Below are positions 21,192-32,402 of a stretch of DNA of 64,000 bases, piece after piece (the first letter of the stretch is position 1; each line of letters opens with the position of its first letter). The notes under the pieces are model-generated. The model did no database searches. It was not told the DNA's origin and was given only the letters and a program-made list of their open reading frames with translations. Made by a program: the position numbers and the translations under genes. This DNA comes from Megaustenia siamemsis. Its lineage: Eukaryota > Mollusca > Gastropoda > Stylommatophora > Ariophantidae. The stretch covers positions 61,960,552 to 62,024,551 of the forward strand of contig JAVIAB010000073.1 of the NCBI GenBank assembly GCA_032433765.1, written 5' to 3'.

Positions 21192-23079
21192 TCAGCGTGC
21201 TACTTGTTTTTTTGAGTGTATCTTATGATTTAAAGCAAGTTTTTCACTGAAGCTTTTACACGATAAATTGTTAGTTTTTACTGTTAACATGGCTCGCACG
21301 GTGTTCACATTAATCCGTGATTTCTCTTCGGACCAGACGTAGTTCATTTGAGAAAATAATCTTTCTACGGATGCATTGCTGCCAAGTAAGCACATAAAAA
21401 GTTCAAGAATTCTCTTCACATTAGCATGTGGTACATTATTTTCTTTCAAGTACCTGAGTACTTCATTCAATTTTCTACATGGGGGCTCGTTACTGAACCA
21501 CTCACATTCTTTTTGCAACATATGGCCTCGCAAATAAGAAATTCATCAAAGAGCTCATCACGATTGACGTTTACAACTTCATGACACTTTGAAGATATCT
21601 ATTCTACTGCATTATCAAAATGTTTCCTTTCAGGTACATTATCCAAGAGAAGGCAGCTCAGTTGTGACATGTCCTCATTGTGCTTGTTCCAAGACGGCAA
21701 GTAATGTACAGCAGTATTATAGAATACATTACTTGTTTGGAAATACCTTTCCATTTGGATATTGCCACTTTCTATTAAATCAGTTAGCAAACTCTTTACC
21801 ATGTGTAGGATGAAATTTTCATCGCGCCGAGTTTCTAATTTTATAATGAGATTGTTCACAGCTAGTGCTGATTCTGTTGCACTCTTGTCGTCGCCTTCAA
21901 TCGCCTCAATTGTTTCATGGAAGAGTGATGCGTGAGAATGAGCAAAGCTGAGCTAAAGCTCTGATTCACTGTTTTCAAAGAGGTGTTTCAATAGTGTAGG
22001 ACAGTGTGTTTCTGACAAGAAGAAAGATCTCAGTGATTGATACATTTTCAATATTCTTTCCAAGGCTGGAAGTAATGACAACCACCTTATATTCGAATAA
22101 CCTAATAATTGCTTAAACTCCTGTCCAGCAAATTCACAGAAGTCTTTTAGGCATTCTACACGAACCGTGTAAATGTGAAGTATCCAAATATTTTTGTTAC
22201 AATCACTTCCATATCCATAGGCATGGAATCAAACGCTGTTTTTGCACAATTGTGAATTATGTATGCGGTGCAACCCATTGTGTGTCTGTTTAACTTGGAC
22301 TTTATTTTAGTTATGACATTATTTCTCCATTTCCTCAACAAGCCTCCAAAGTTTGTATTTGTATTGTCTGCTGAGAGTCCAACATTTTTTTTTGTTTAAG
22401 TCAAAATTATCAATTGCTTTCAACAATTGTTCAGATATTATGTCGGACGTTTCTCCTGGGATATCTATGAAAGCAATCAGTTTGATCTTTACTGGAGTTT
22501 CCAGCTCATAAGCCTGAAAATAACGAACTAAAATAGGAAGTAGCTTAACATGTTTATGATTAGATGTATCGCAAGACAATGTTACGAAGCTGACATATTT
22601 GAGGTCATTTTTTAGTTCATCAATAGCCCAAGGAGCAAAAACATTGGTAATTATGGATTCACACTTTGTTCCTGCACAGGAAAATTGTTTCGTTGAAAAT
22701 TTCTTTTGTATAATTGTTGTACAATCCATACTGCGGAAACTATGATTGTGAAGTACAGTATGATATGCGTAGGTTCCTTCGTGAACAGCTAGAGTGTATT
22801 CGTCTTTTGATGGTTCTGTTTTACAAAAATAATTTGTCATACACCCAGACTGAGTACAAAGCAGCGCATTTTTATGCTCTTTTTTGCCTGTAGATGATCA
22901 GTCATTGATGTCCTTCCACCACTTGCTATAGAAAAATTTGAACTACATATATTACATTTCACTAGCGTTCCATCCTCTAAAATTGCTTGTATAATAAATG
23001 GAAATTCAGCTTTCAGCGAATCACTAAAATGACACTTACGATTTTTGGAAAGCTTTGTTTTTATGCAACAGACGTCCAC
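21192..23079 (-). pseudogene. hAT F transposase, frameshifted
   Basis: The first frame (22837-23079) holds a BED-type zinc finger with KCNICSSNFSIASGGR and a TDHLQ stretch. 22319-22840 covers the start of the catalytic core (FVTLSCDTSNHKHVKLLPILVRYF, with the first Asp of the SCDTS motif). Weaker pieces follow at 22156-22341 and 21599-21859. 21192-21533 carries the dimerisation domain (NASVERLFSQMNYVWSEEKSR, with the catalytic Glu). At least three frame breaks make it inactive. No intron borders that would rescue the frame are evident. Confidence 0.8.
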
Positions 23080-24340
23080 TGATCACAAATAGAAAACACG
23101 ACTGCACTGTACTGTCATTACACTCCGACTGATTTGAAAATTGACCGGGAAAGATACCTTGGCGGGAGATGTTTGGAAAGGCGGGGGGGGGGGGGGAGTG
23201 TCTGCTTTTATTTTAATTAAACCCATCCCAATAGAAGTCAGTGGCTGGAATAGTGTGGCTGGAATATAAGTGACGTAGCACCGCGCTTCAAGAGTTCAAA
23301 GAGCTATCTCCGACACAACGCGTCCAAGTCTTCTCTTTTATCTTCTTGCTAATGCCGCTCAGTCTGGGATAAAGAAACACAACTCAGTAACGTCCTGAGT
23401 CCTAGTGATTATTTTAAAAGAGGGCCGATTCCGTGTATGAATATTTATTTATTCACTGAAATCGGGGACAAAATCGGGGACAACTCGTACACTTCGGGGA
23501 CTGTCCCTGAAAATCGGGGACGAATGGTCACCCTACCTCATATGCATCTAATATACATAGCTACCTCATTCCAGAATTCACCTGAAGTATTAATTAGTAT
23601 GTGCACTTGATAAATTTATCCACTGCAATTCCACTTTTTCATCTGATGCAATTTTGAGATGCTGCATTTATTTAATAGTATCGGTAGTTCTTTGACAAAA
23701 TGAAGAGCACATGACACACATTATTATTTGATCTTACTCTTAGCACTTTTATATATTATCATGCATTTTTCTTCGAGCTCTTTGTCTTTTATGTAGCCTT
23801 TTGTTAGGAAAACAGTGCATCATTCTCTGCCACATATTTTTAATAAAACAGTTTAAAACACTTAATAGTTTAGACACGAACTGTTACTGTAACCTGCTCG
23901 TGCCTATTGTAACCTGTAATATCACAGAAGCACAGCACACTTCCGAGTCACAATTTGCAACGAATGCCAATGTATTGAAATCAATGAAAATGTGATGAAA
24001 GAAGACCAAGGTAAATATTAAAAGTAGTTTTTACTGGAGACTGAAATTAAAAGTAAGCGAGATTTCTAAGAACTAGAAACATAAAATGAAACTGAAACCC
24101 TGCCGTCCCTGCCTAGTCACTGAGTCAGTGATAAAAACTTCTTCGGTTCTTTTGTCACTGGAATTTTTATGAATTCTAGAAGTTTAGTTAGATAATGAAT
24201 AGTAAAGATGTGAAAGTCTTTTCTTGCATAATGTTTTTTGGAGGGAAACACCCATAAAAGTTACTAGCCAGTGATTTAAATATATCCAGAATCCCGCTAA
24301 GCCAGATAAAATATTTTTAGCCGCTAGATGGGGTACCTAA

Positions 24341-24700
24341 CAGGGTTGCCAATTTGGCTTTTTTAAGGCCAAATTCCACAAATCTGGCTTTTTTGGTTTT
24401 TGTTTGGCCTAAAGAAATTCTTTGGCTTTTTGGGGTTTTTTGGCTTATTCCTGGCTTTTTTTTCTAAACCAGTAGTAAAAAAAAAGTATAAACCACAATT
24501 TCAGTAAAAGTTCTTTAAAAATATAATTATTTTGCTCCAAAAATGCATCAAATCATCTGACTTTAATAAGAATTTGGCGCACTTTTGCAAATTACTTTCA
24601 CTTTCAGAATCCATAGGTCTTAATTCTTAATGTTTCATTCTAGGAATATTCTTCAAAATAGTTCATTTTCAAAATTGAAACAAAACGAACGTGTCGTGAC
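24341..24700 (+). repeat. 360-bp hAT left-end unit, copy 1
   Basis: This is the left TIR plus subterminal region of hAT A, ending at GTCGTGAC (24693-24700). It is rich in TTTGGCTTTTT and TTGGCCTAAA motifs, which also occur near the right end at 38860-38940. Such subterminal repeats are the usual transposase-binding sites in hAT elements. Confidence 0.85.
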
Positions 24701-24975
24701 CAGGGTTGCCAATTTGGCTTTTTTTAGGCCAAATTCCACAAATCTGGCTTTTTTGGTTTTTGTTTGGCCTAAAGAAATTCTTTGGCTTTTTGGGGTTTTT
24801 TGGCTTATTCCTGGCTTTTTTTTCTAAACCAGTAGTAAAAAAAAAGTATAAACCACAATTTCAGTAAAAGTTCTTTAAAAATATAATTATTTTGCTCCAA
24901 AAATGCATCAAATCATCTGACTTTAATAAGAATTTGGCGCACTTTTGCAAATTACTTTCACTTTCAGAATCCATA
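24701..24975 (+). repeat. 360-bp hAT left-end unit, copy 2 (first part)
   Basis: A second left end, CAGGGTTGCC, starts immediately after GTCGTGAC. It is almost identical to copy 1 and is broken at CATA by the gypsy element. The unit resumes at 34001 and ends at GTCGTGAC (34082-34089). No matching right end exists for this copy. Confidence 0.85.
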
Positions 24976-27034
24976 TGTAGCAGGCTTTTAACCTATAATG
25001 TAACAGGTTTATGAACACAGGAAGGCGTGATCACACTAGTTGAACCGACTTCTCCCAGAAGCCTGCCCTGTACTGTATGCACTAGGACGACATGGTGAAC
25101 ACCACATCAACGCCCCCTATGCAACCCTACACGTGGTGGACGCAGGCCTTGCCTCGCCTGTGACGCTCCTTCACTGCCGATATGGACTGTCGGAAGTGTC
25201 GTAGGCAAGTCCCTCTTGCCCGCATTGACTTGACCGCTGCTCTGCTTTACTGGCGGAAGGACTTGCCACGCCTTGCCTCCGGTACGCCTTACACAGAAGA
25301 TGCAGACAAACAGCTCACTCCATTTTGAGCCATCCCCTGCTTGACTTGAAGAACTCGTCTTACCGCTAAAGGCGGTCTGACTCTCCTTCGACCTTCCTCT
25401 GTGGATATCTGGACGGAAGCTCGTTGAGATCTGAGCCCTCGTGAATCCTACCCGCTGCTAGAACACCAGCCGGTTGCACTGGCCAACGACTTGACCACCT
25501 GTTACGACTTGACCACCTGTTACGACTTGACCACCTGTTACGACTTGACCACCTGTTACGACTTGACCACCTGTTACGACTTGACCACCTGTTGACCGTT
25601 AGCAGTACTTCGCGCTATTCAATCTATGGTTCAGGACAACCTAATCCGTTCGTCGTCAGGACAAGACAACAAGAACACAGCTAGCATTTCCAACATGTTT
25701 CAACACCATTGGAGTTAACAGTTAAACGTTTATTAAACACTAACAAATCCATTCCCAGAAATTTACAAAATGTCCACTGTCACTCTTATAGTGACCTCTC
25801 ATTCCGACCTGACTCTCGCACTGACAACACGTTCAATGCTCCATAATATTTGTCTCCTCAACATGAGTGAGACCTGCAATAATACAACAGTCTCTGCACT
25901 TGTTTAGTGCCAGTGACACTCACAGTTAAATTAATTCCACCGTCTCTGTTCTATGCTAAGTATACACTCATAATGATTCAAAGTCTCTGTTCTACGCTAA
26001 GTGGAACACTCATAATAATTCACATATGTTCTAGGTGAAATTGAATACTCACAATGATACAAAGTCTCTGAGTTATCAGAAGCTACCAGCTTCATAGTCA
26101 ATTCTCTCCATGACTACATCTACTCTAAGTCACTGAAGTTTCGGTGAGAACACTCACAATTTATATATACGTCCCTAGTCTATGCTACTTGAACACTCAC
26201 AATAATTCACAACCTATTCTAGGTAAACTTGAATACTCACAATGATTCAAAGTCTCTGAGTTATCAGAAGCTACCAGCTTCATAGTCAATTCTCTCCATG
26301 ACTATATCTAGTCTAATTCACTGAAGTTTCGGTGAGAACACTCACGATTAATATATACGTCTCTACACATGTGGTGAGCTCTCCACGCTCTGCTAATGTC
26401 TCGATGGAATGATTGATATTCAATCTTCCGATGTAGGTGATTACACATATCTCCTAAATCTCATGATACTGTACCCACCTGATTCACAATCAAGTCCTTG
26501 CGATAATTGTAACACGAACATTTATCTGTTATTCATAGTACAGCCCTACTGTGCCTAGCTTAATCTGGCATCACAACTAATCACATCTAACTGTCCAGTG
26601 TCCAGGAAACTCACACAACTAACTTGAGGGGCTGTCGCCCTCCAACTAACATAGCTACTAACTTTCTCACCAACCTAACTAGTTCACGGTACCGACTGTA
26701 TTTCTACAGACGTCCGCATCTGAACACACTTCTGAATCGAATGAATTCAACCCTCCTCTCACCAACCTGACTTGCGCACACTGATCTCTTAACAGTCACC
26801 TCTCAATTTTCTCCTTTGTTCACTAACCTCTGGCTTTTTCCCTGCCCCCCGTGATTCTTGCTTACTCACACCCTTCTCGAGCCCTTGAACACCTATCAGC
26901 TCTGCTTCCTAATTATCCCCCCTTTGTTTACATTCTGCCCTTCACTCACTAATTTCCTATCGCTGCTATCTCCTGTTTCAAACTTACTATTGCTATAGCC
27001 TGTTTCCACCATACCCCTTCTATACCCTTTTTCA
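24976..27034 (-). repeat. 3' LTR of the gypsy element (full extent inferred)
   Basis: The outer 860 bp (24976-25835) match the other LTR. The next ~1.2 kb up to CA at 27034 match the solo LTR at 11515-13556, whose borders are proven, so the LTR family is really about 1.7-2.1 kb long. It contains six copies of an 18-bp unit, ACGACTTGACCACCTGTT (about 25490-25600), and the ~60-bp repeats at 25900-26360. A purine-rich stretch, GGAGAAGATATAAGG, lies just outside at about 27045-27060 on the minus strand and could be the polypurine tract. Confidence 0.7.
25490..25600. repeat. 18-bp tandem repeat in the LTR, six units
   Basis: The unit ACGACTTGACCACCTGTT repeats six times here and six times in the other LTR (about 33650-33760). 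The solo LTR has about one unit, so the array expanded in the lineage of this element. Confidence 0.85.
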
Positions 27035-27238
27035 CTACCTTATATCTTCTCCGAGTTATTTAACCACCTCTAATAACTCTTTAACTCTCATTCCCTTCTT
27101 ATTTACACCCCCTCCTCTTCAACTGCTATGCTGGATTTCGTTTACCCTCATCGGAGCCTCCTCCACAATTTCTGATAGGGCCCCTACAGAACTTCTGGAG
27201 GTTGCTCCTCTCTACTATATCCTCCTTTTCTATGTCCT

Positions 27239-27838
27239 CTACTCTACCTCCCCTATCATTTCTTGGCTTCTCTCTTCTGTTTGGTAACTCTCTTCACTCT
27301 CCCACTGTTCACTCTCCTGTTCTCTATTTTTTTTTTCTTCTGGTGATTCTCCTGACGACCACCTCCCCTGTCTCTTCCTAACGACGCTCCTATTCTGCTG
27401 CGTCTCCTTCTCCATCCTTCCTCCCACTTGTTTTTCTCTTGTCTCCTCTTGCCTTTCCCCTTCTTGTTGTCTTTGGTTTAATCTTAGTCGTCTTTCTGGT
27501 ATTGGCATGTCTTCCTCTTCTGACGACGTTTGCCTTTCTCTCTGTACCCTTCGTTCTTGTCTTCTTCTACACTGACTCCTCGTGTTCCTATACGGTGGAT
27601 CCTCTCCTGTGCTGTTTCCCTCCTCTTCGCTACTTTCCCCTTGTTCTTCTTCACTTTCATTACTGCTTCCATATTTTTTTTTCTCTTTGCCCCTTTTCCT
27701 GTTCTCTCGTATTCGTATTAACCTCCTGTTCCCCTTCACTTCCAGTATACTCTGTCGACTCTTTCCTTCCATACATTGTACATTTCCTCCTTGGCCTCTC
27801 CCTCTGTTCTTGTTCTTTTTCTGACCACAACTCATCAT
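27239..27838 (-). CDS. Overlapping charged ORF downstream of gypsy pol
   Basis: A 199-residue frame starts with an ATG at 27838, inside the last 180 bp of the polyprotein ORF and in a different frame, and ends at 27239. It is extremely rich in Arg, Glu, Lys, Gln and Ser, with acidic serine runs such as SEEEQGESSEEEGNS. It has no hydrophobic segment, so it is not an envelope. It could be an accessory protein, a frameshift extension of integrase, or a 3' UTR frame held open by composition. No family is recognised. Confidence 0.45.
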   Translation of the reverse strand: MMSCGQKKNKNRGRGQGGNVQCMEGKSRQSILEVKGNRRLIRIRENRKRGKEKKKYGSSNESEEEQGESSEEEGNSTGEDPPYRNTRSQCRRRQERRVQRERQTSSEEEDMPIPERRLRLNQRQQEGERQEETREKQVGGRMEKETQQNRSVVRKRQGRWSSGESPEEKKNREQESEQWESEESYQTEERSQEMIGEVE

Positions 27839-30800
27839 CTTTCCTTATGTTTCTTCTATGTGTTCGTATCCCCCTTTTGTCATATATGTGCTTTATAATA
27901 TAATTTGCCTCTCCCGTTTTCTTTATTATTACATATCCTTCCTTCCATTTTGGACTAATTTTTGACGTGGCTGTCTGATTCTTGTAATATACTTTGTCCC
28001 CTACTCTATATTCTATCGCTTCTTTATCTTTACTCTTTTGCTGGTTCTTCTTTTCTGCTCGTTTTAAATTTTTCCACACCATTCTTTGTGTGTCGTGCAT
28101 TTGTTGCAGGATTATTTCGTGTATCTCTTCTCCCATATACCTTCTTCTTGGTTGCAACACATTATCAAGTGGCAACATTGGATGTCTACCATATAACAAG
28201 AAGAACGGTGAAAATTGCGTACTCTCGTTCTTATTCATCCTAATTGCCGCCAACGCATGGTTCAGTTTTACATCCCATTCCATTTCTCTCCCTCTTGTCA
28301 ATTTGGATATTATGTCATTTAGCGTTCTGTGCTGCCTTTCGTTGATCCCGTTCGCTTGCGGATTATATACTGACGTTCTTATATGTTGGATGTTTAATTT
28401 CTTTAATGTTTGTCGAAACTTGCTACTCGTAAACTCCCCTCCATTGTCTGTTAATATGCACTGTGGGCAGCTATATCTCGGAATAATTTCATTCAGTAGT
28501 ATATCTATTATAGTGTCCGTGTTTTTGTTTGGTATCGGCACACTCTCTGGCCATCTACTATAAGAATCTGTTACATGGAGTATATACTTATTCCCCGATA
28601 TTGTCGTTGGATATGGCCCCGTTATGTCCATGCTCATTTTTTGCATCGCAAAATACTGTTTCTCCATTGTCATCATCGGTCCCCCTTTCTGTAATAAGTT
28701 TCTTGTCTTACATACTCTGCATCTCTTAGCATGCTCGTCTACTGATCTATACAAGCCCGGCCAGTAGTATTTTATTCTTAATGCATCTAGCATTTTATCT
28801 CTCCCCATGTGCCCATTTTCCTCGTGATACATTGATAGCAACTGCTTTCTATATACTCGTGGGATGCACACCCTTGGTTGTACTTCGTCTTCATCGCCTA
28901 TATATAACAATATTCCCCCATTCTCATCGATACTAAATTTCCTCCATTTCTTCGCTTTTCCACTCTTTATGTCCCTTATTATCTCCCCTAACTCGTCATC
29001 TTTACTTTGTGCTTCCCTTGTTATGTCTACCTCTTCCTCCTCTGTATTATTCTCCTCCTCCCCTTCTGTCTCATTTCTTGTTTGGCTTACTCTATTCGTA
29101 TCTATTATATTTATTTGAAATGTTCTATCATCCACATCCGTATTTGATTCGTTCTGTTCTATTTCTTCCCCTTCCTGCCTCGGCATTCTCGATAACCAAT
29201 CCGCACAAATGTTTCTAGCTCCCTCTATATACTCCACCTTGGCTCCACTATTTTGCAATGTCAATGACCACATATCTATTTTCCTGTTCTTAATTGGCGC
29301 CTCAAGTATTGCTTTGAGTGGCTTGTGGTCTGTCCTTATTACTACTTGCTGCCCATATATGTAGAAATGGAGTTTTTGAATTGCATAATGGATTGCAAAT
29401 GCTTCTTTTTCTATAGTGGGCCACCTTATCTGAGTCCGGCTTAACTTGTGGGATAGAAAATATATTGGCCATTCCTGTACCCTATTTCTTCCTGTTATTT
29501 TGTCCACCTCTATTTTCTCGCATACCAGACACGCACCTATTGCCACGTCTGACGCATCTGTATACAAAATCATCCTTCCTTCCTTATTCGGGTGTGCCAA
29601 CAACGGCACTTTTGCCAACCCTTCTTTCAGCGTCTCAAACGCTCTTTGACATCCTGTTGACCATTGAAATCTCACAAATTTCTTCGTCAATGTCGTTAGT
29701 GGTTCTGCCACTTCTGCAAACTTTGGTATGAATCTTCGATAATAGCCGCACATACCTAGAAAACTCCGTACTTCCCTTACTTTAGTTGGTGGTTTCATTT
29801 CTTTAATCACTTGTACCTTATCTTTATCTGGTAATATTCCCTCTCTATTTACTACAAAGCCTAAATATTTTACTTCCTTTCTTAAAAATTGACATTTATT
29901 GAGTTTTAGTTTTATATAATGTTGACGTAGTCGGTCAAATACCATTTGAACATGTTTCAGGTGCTGTTCTTTTGTTCCTTTTGTAAAAATTATGATGTCA
30001 TCTACGTAAGCTTGAGCAAATGTCCCTAATCCTTGTAACACCTGGTTCATCAAGTTCATATATGTTGCTGGTGAGCCCTTTAATCCAAACGGCATTACAT
30101 TCCAAGTAAAAGTTCCTAAATGTGTGTTAAACGCAAGTGTGTCCCTGGTACTCCGATTTACTTGGATTGCCCAATAGCCACTCTTGCAATCCAATGTTGT
30201 ATAGAAGTCTGTGCCCTGAAATAGTGCCACTATGTCGTCTACCCTTGGCATTTGATAACTGATATCCTTCGTCACTTTATTCAGCGCTCTGTAATCACAA
30301 CAGAATCTTTTTGTTCCATCCTTCTTCTGTACAATTACAACCGGTGATGACCATTGCGACGTTGTTCTGTCAATTATTCCCGCTTTTAACATTTCTTCTA
30401 TGGTTGTCTCTACGACCTCTCTATCTTTTAAGGGTGTCCTATACGTTCTTACATTTGTTGGTTGTGCTGTTCCAGTATCTATTTCTAATTCTACTGTTTT
30501 GGTTTTCCCCAGTTCATAATCTGTCAACGCAAACATCTCATGGTTGTTGAATACTAGTTTCTGTACTTGACTCCTATCCTCCTCATTTGTATGTATTTGT
30601 TCTTCTAACTGCTGTCGTCTCTCTTTTGTTAGTGTGTTTTGTTTTGTTTTTGCGTTCCGATTTAGTCCCCTATTTCTTCCTACTTCTCTTGTTATCTCCC
30701 TTTGTTCTTGCCTAAATCTTTGTCTCACCCAACGTAGATAGTCTTGCCTTTCCTCTTCTCTCCTCTCCTTCTCCTTTCTTTCATGTTGTGCCTCTCCTCT

Positions 30801-32402
30801 TCGCTCTTTCTTCCCTACATCCAACTTATTGATATCTTTCCGTTTAATCTGAGCTATGACCTTTCCCTTCTTTATTTTAATTGTTTTTCCCGAATAATTG
30901 ATTAACATTACTGGCAAATTGTTCCCCTTACTTAATGTCGCTATGCCATCGATCACTCTTATATTCGGTTCTTCCATTAATTCTTGTTTCGTTCTTGTCG
31001 TTTCTATCGTCATTCCCGGTCCAATATAATCATTTTGCTTTAGTTTCGCTAAAGTGATGTGTACGCGGTGCGGTTTTAATATTACATCCTCTTTTGCTCT
31101 CGCCAATGTTGCAATATGTATGTCATCCTCCATTTGTATTTCCACTCCTCCTATCCTTAACGTTTGTGTCTTGTAATTCACTATAACTTCATTTTTCCTC
31201 ATCCAGTCCCTACCTAATACCATAACCCTATTCATTCCTCTAACTACCATAAACCTTTGTTGCATATGACATTTTCCTACCTTTATGTGTATCCATGTTT
31301 CTCCTATTACTTCCAACAATTGCCCACTTATTGACTCCAGTTTATTCCTTGTCATCTTCATTCTTCCTTTGTACCCTTTTATTGCTCTATACGCAGTCTC
31401 TTTTATCACACTCACGCTGGCACCGGTGTCTATAATAGCCCTATATTTGTGCCTGTCTATTTGTACTATGCATGAATATGGATCCTCTCTTCTGCCGTAT
31501 CTACCAAATTGGTCAGGCTTCTCTTCTGTACTCAAAATCGCCTGCTTGTTTGAGTACTGTTTCCGTTTCCCGCTGCCCGGTACATTCCTCCTTCTTTTCT
31601 GTCTACTAGTTGTTTCTCTACATTGTCTAATAATATGACCTATTCTCCCACACCTGTAACACCTTCTTGTCTCCTGAATGACATTGACTATCTGTGTTTC
31701 TCTTTGTTGTATCCTTCTCTGTCTCATATGGTCTATCTCCATGGGGCTTTCTTGCCTACCCACTCTACCAGCTTCTCTATCTTGTCCTTGTTCTTCTTCA
31801 AATCTTTTTGTTATACCCTCCTCTTCAATCGCTGCATTGATTACTTGTGAGATTGTTGCCATTCTTCTTCTTGTTAGCATTACTTTCAGCCCCTTATCTC
31901 TTATCCCTGTTATGAATGTTGCTATTAACAACTTATTTACCTGTTCTGTTTCTATTCCTGCTCCAAACCCTTGTTCTGCCATTTCCCTTATCCTTTCTCC
32001 ATATTCTTCTATTGTCTCACTTCTCCCTTGCTGCGCCCCTGTCAATTTCATGATGGCATGCTGCTCATCTTTGAATTTTCCATACCTCTTTGCTAAGTAC
32101 AGTTTAAACTCTTGCCATGGCTCTTCTTTTATTTCTTCTATTCTTCTTCTCACCCACTTCGCTACTGCACTCTGACTCGTAGCTACCGCTAATTCCTTCC
32201 ACTCTATTTGACTTAATTGTTTGCTCTTTGACCAGAACTCAATGGCATGTATCCATTCTTCAAATTTGTCTGGTTCTCCTGTAAAAACAGGAATCCTTCT
32301 TGTTATTTCCTGAGTTTGTAAATTATTCCCTAATCTTTCCACTACTTCCCCCATCTTTTGCATGGCTTGCCACATATATCCCTCTTGTGTCATCCCCTCC
32401 AT
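27660..32402 (-). CDS. Ty3/gypsy Gag-Pol polyprotein
   Basis: An intact 1580-residue ORF starts with the ATG at 32402. Gag fills about residues 1-260 and ends in the CCHC knuckle CYRCGRIGHIIRQC (about 248-261), which binds RNA. An aspartic protease with IDTGASVSVI follows near residue 326. The RT has FCCDYRALN and YVDDIIIF (near 799), and RNase H has LYTDASD (near 947). The integrase has an HHCC zinc-binding domain (HEENGHMGR...CRVCKTRN, near 1200) and a D,D-35-E core (MDITGP, LTDNGGEF, NERQ at about 1259, 1317 and 1353), then a GDKVYYK-type C-terminal domain. Gag and Pol share one frame without a stop, and every catalytic motif is present. Confidence 0.93.
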   Translation of the reverse strand: MEGMTQEGYMWQAMQKMGEVVERLGNNLQTQEITRRIPVFTGEPDKFEEWIHAIEFWSKSKQLSQIEWKELAVATSQSAVAKWVRRRIEEIKEEPWQEFKLYLAKRYGKFKDEQHAIMKLTGAQQGRSETIEEYGERIREMAEQGFGAGIETEQVNKLLIATFITGIRDKGLKVMLTRRRMATISQVINAAIEEEGITKRFEEEQGQDREAGRVGRQESPMEIDHMRQRRIQQRETQIVNVIQETRRCYRCGRIGHIIRQCRETTSRQKRRRNVPGSGKRKQYSNKQAILSTEEKPDQFGRYGRREDPYSCIVQIDRHKYRAIIDTGASVSVIKETAYRAIKGYKGRMKMTRNKLESISGQLLEVIGETWIHIKVGKCHMQQRFMVVRGMNRVMVLGRDWMRKNEVIVNYKTQTLRIGGVEIQMEDDIHIATLARAKEDVILKPHRVHITLAKLKQNDYIGPGMTIETTRTKQELMEEPNIRVIDGIATLSKGNNLPVMLINYSGKTIKIKKGKVIAQIKRKDINKLDVGKKERRGEAQHERKEKERREEERQDYLRWVRQRFRQEQREITREVGRNRGLNRNAKTKQNTLTKERRQQLEEQIHTNEEDRSQVQKLVFNNHEMFALTDYELGKTKTVELEIDTGTAQPTNVRTYRTPLKDREVVETTIEEMLKAGIIDRTTSQWSSPVVIVQKKDGTKRFCCDYRALNKVTKDISYQMPRVDDIVALFQGTDFYTTLDCKSGYWAIQVNRSTRDTLAFNTHLGTFTWNVMPFGLKGSPATYMNLMNQVLQGLGTFAQAYVDDIIIFTKGTKEQHLKHVQMVFDRLRQHYIKLKLNKCQFLRKEVKYLGFVVNREGILPDKDKVQVIKEMKPPTKVREVRSFLGMCGYYRRFIPKFAEVAEPLTTLTKKFVRFQWSTGCQRAFETLKEGLAKVPLLAHPNKEGRMILYTDASDVAIGACLVCEKIEVDKITGRNRVQEWPIYFLSHKLSRTQIRWPTIEKEAFAIHYAIQKLHFYIYGQQVVIRTDHKPLKAILEAPIKNRKIDMWSLTLQNSGAKVEYIEGARNICADWLSRMPRQEGEEIEQNESNTDVDDRTFQINIIDTNRVSQTRNETEGEEENNTEEEEVDITREAQSKDDELGEIIRDIKSGKAKKWRKFSIDENGGILLYIGDEDEVQPRVCIPRVYRKQLLSMYHEENGHMGRDKMLDALRIKYYWPGLYRSVDEHAKRCRVCKTRNLLQKGGPMMTMEKQYFAMQKMSMDITGPYPTTISGNKYILHVTDSYSRWPESVPIPNKNTDTIIDILLNEIIPRYSCPQCILTDNGGEFTSSKFRQTLKKLNIQHIRTSVYNPQANGINERQHRTLNDIISKLTRGREMEWDVKLNHALAAIRMNKNESTQFSPFFLLYGRHPMLPLDNVLQPRRRYMGEEIHEIILQQMHDTQRMVWKNLKRAEKKNQQKSKDKEAIEYRVGDKVYYKNQTATSKISPKWKEGYVIIKKTGEANYIIKHIYDKRGIRTHRRNIRKDDELWSEKEQEQRERPRRKCTMYGRKESTEYTGSEGEQEVNTNTREQEKGQREKKIWKQ

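Larger units (their letters stand above)
20653..23535 (-). mobile_element. hAT element F with TIRs and TSD
   Basis: The ends TAGGGTGACCA and TGGTCACCCTA are perfect inverted repeats, flanked by CCTCAGAT (20645-20652) and CCTCATAT (23536-23543), 7 of 8 identical. Subterminal copies of (A/T)TCGGGGAC occur near 20680 and 20741 on the left and four times at 23461-23520 on the right. The 2.9-kb length fits an autonomous hAT. A frame-broken transposase is on the minus strand. It inserted into the transposase region of hAT E. Confidence 0.85.

Noticed and set aside
27239..27838. Envelope gene for the gypsy element
   Set aside because: The frame is wholly hydrophilic, without signal peptide or membrane segment, so there is no basis for calling an envelope.
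27962..32175. Plus-strand frames across the gypsy polyprotein
   Set aside because: They are antisense shadows of the minus-strand ORF, rich in Ser, Leu and Phe, with no motif.
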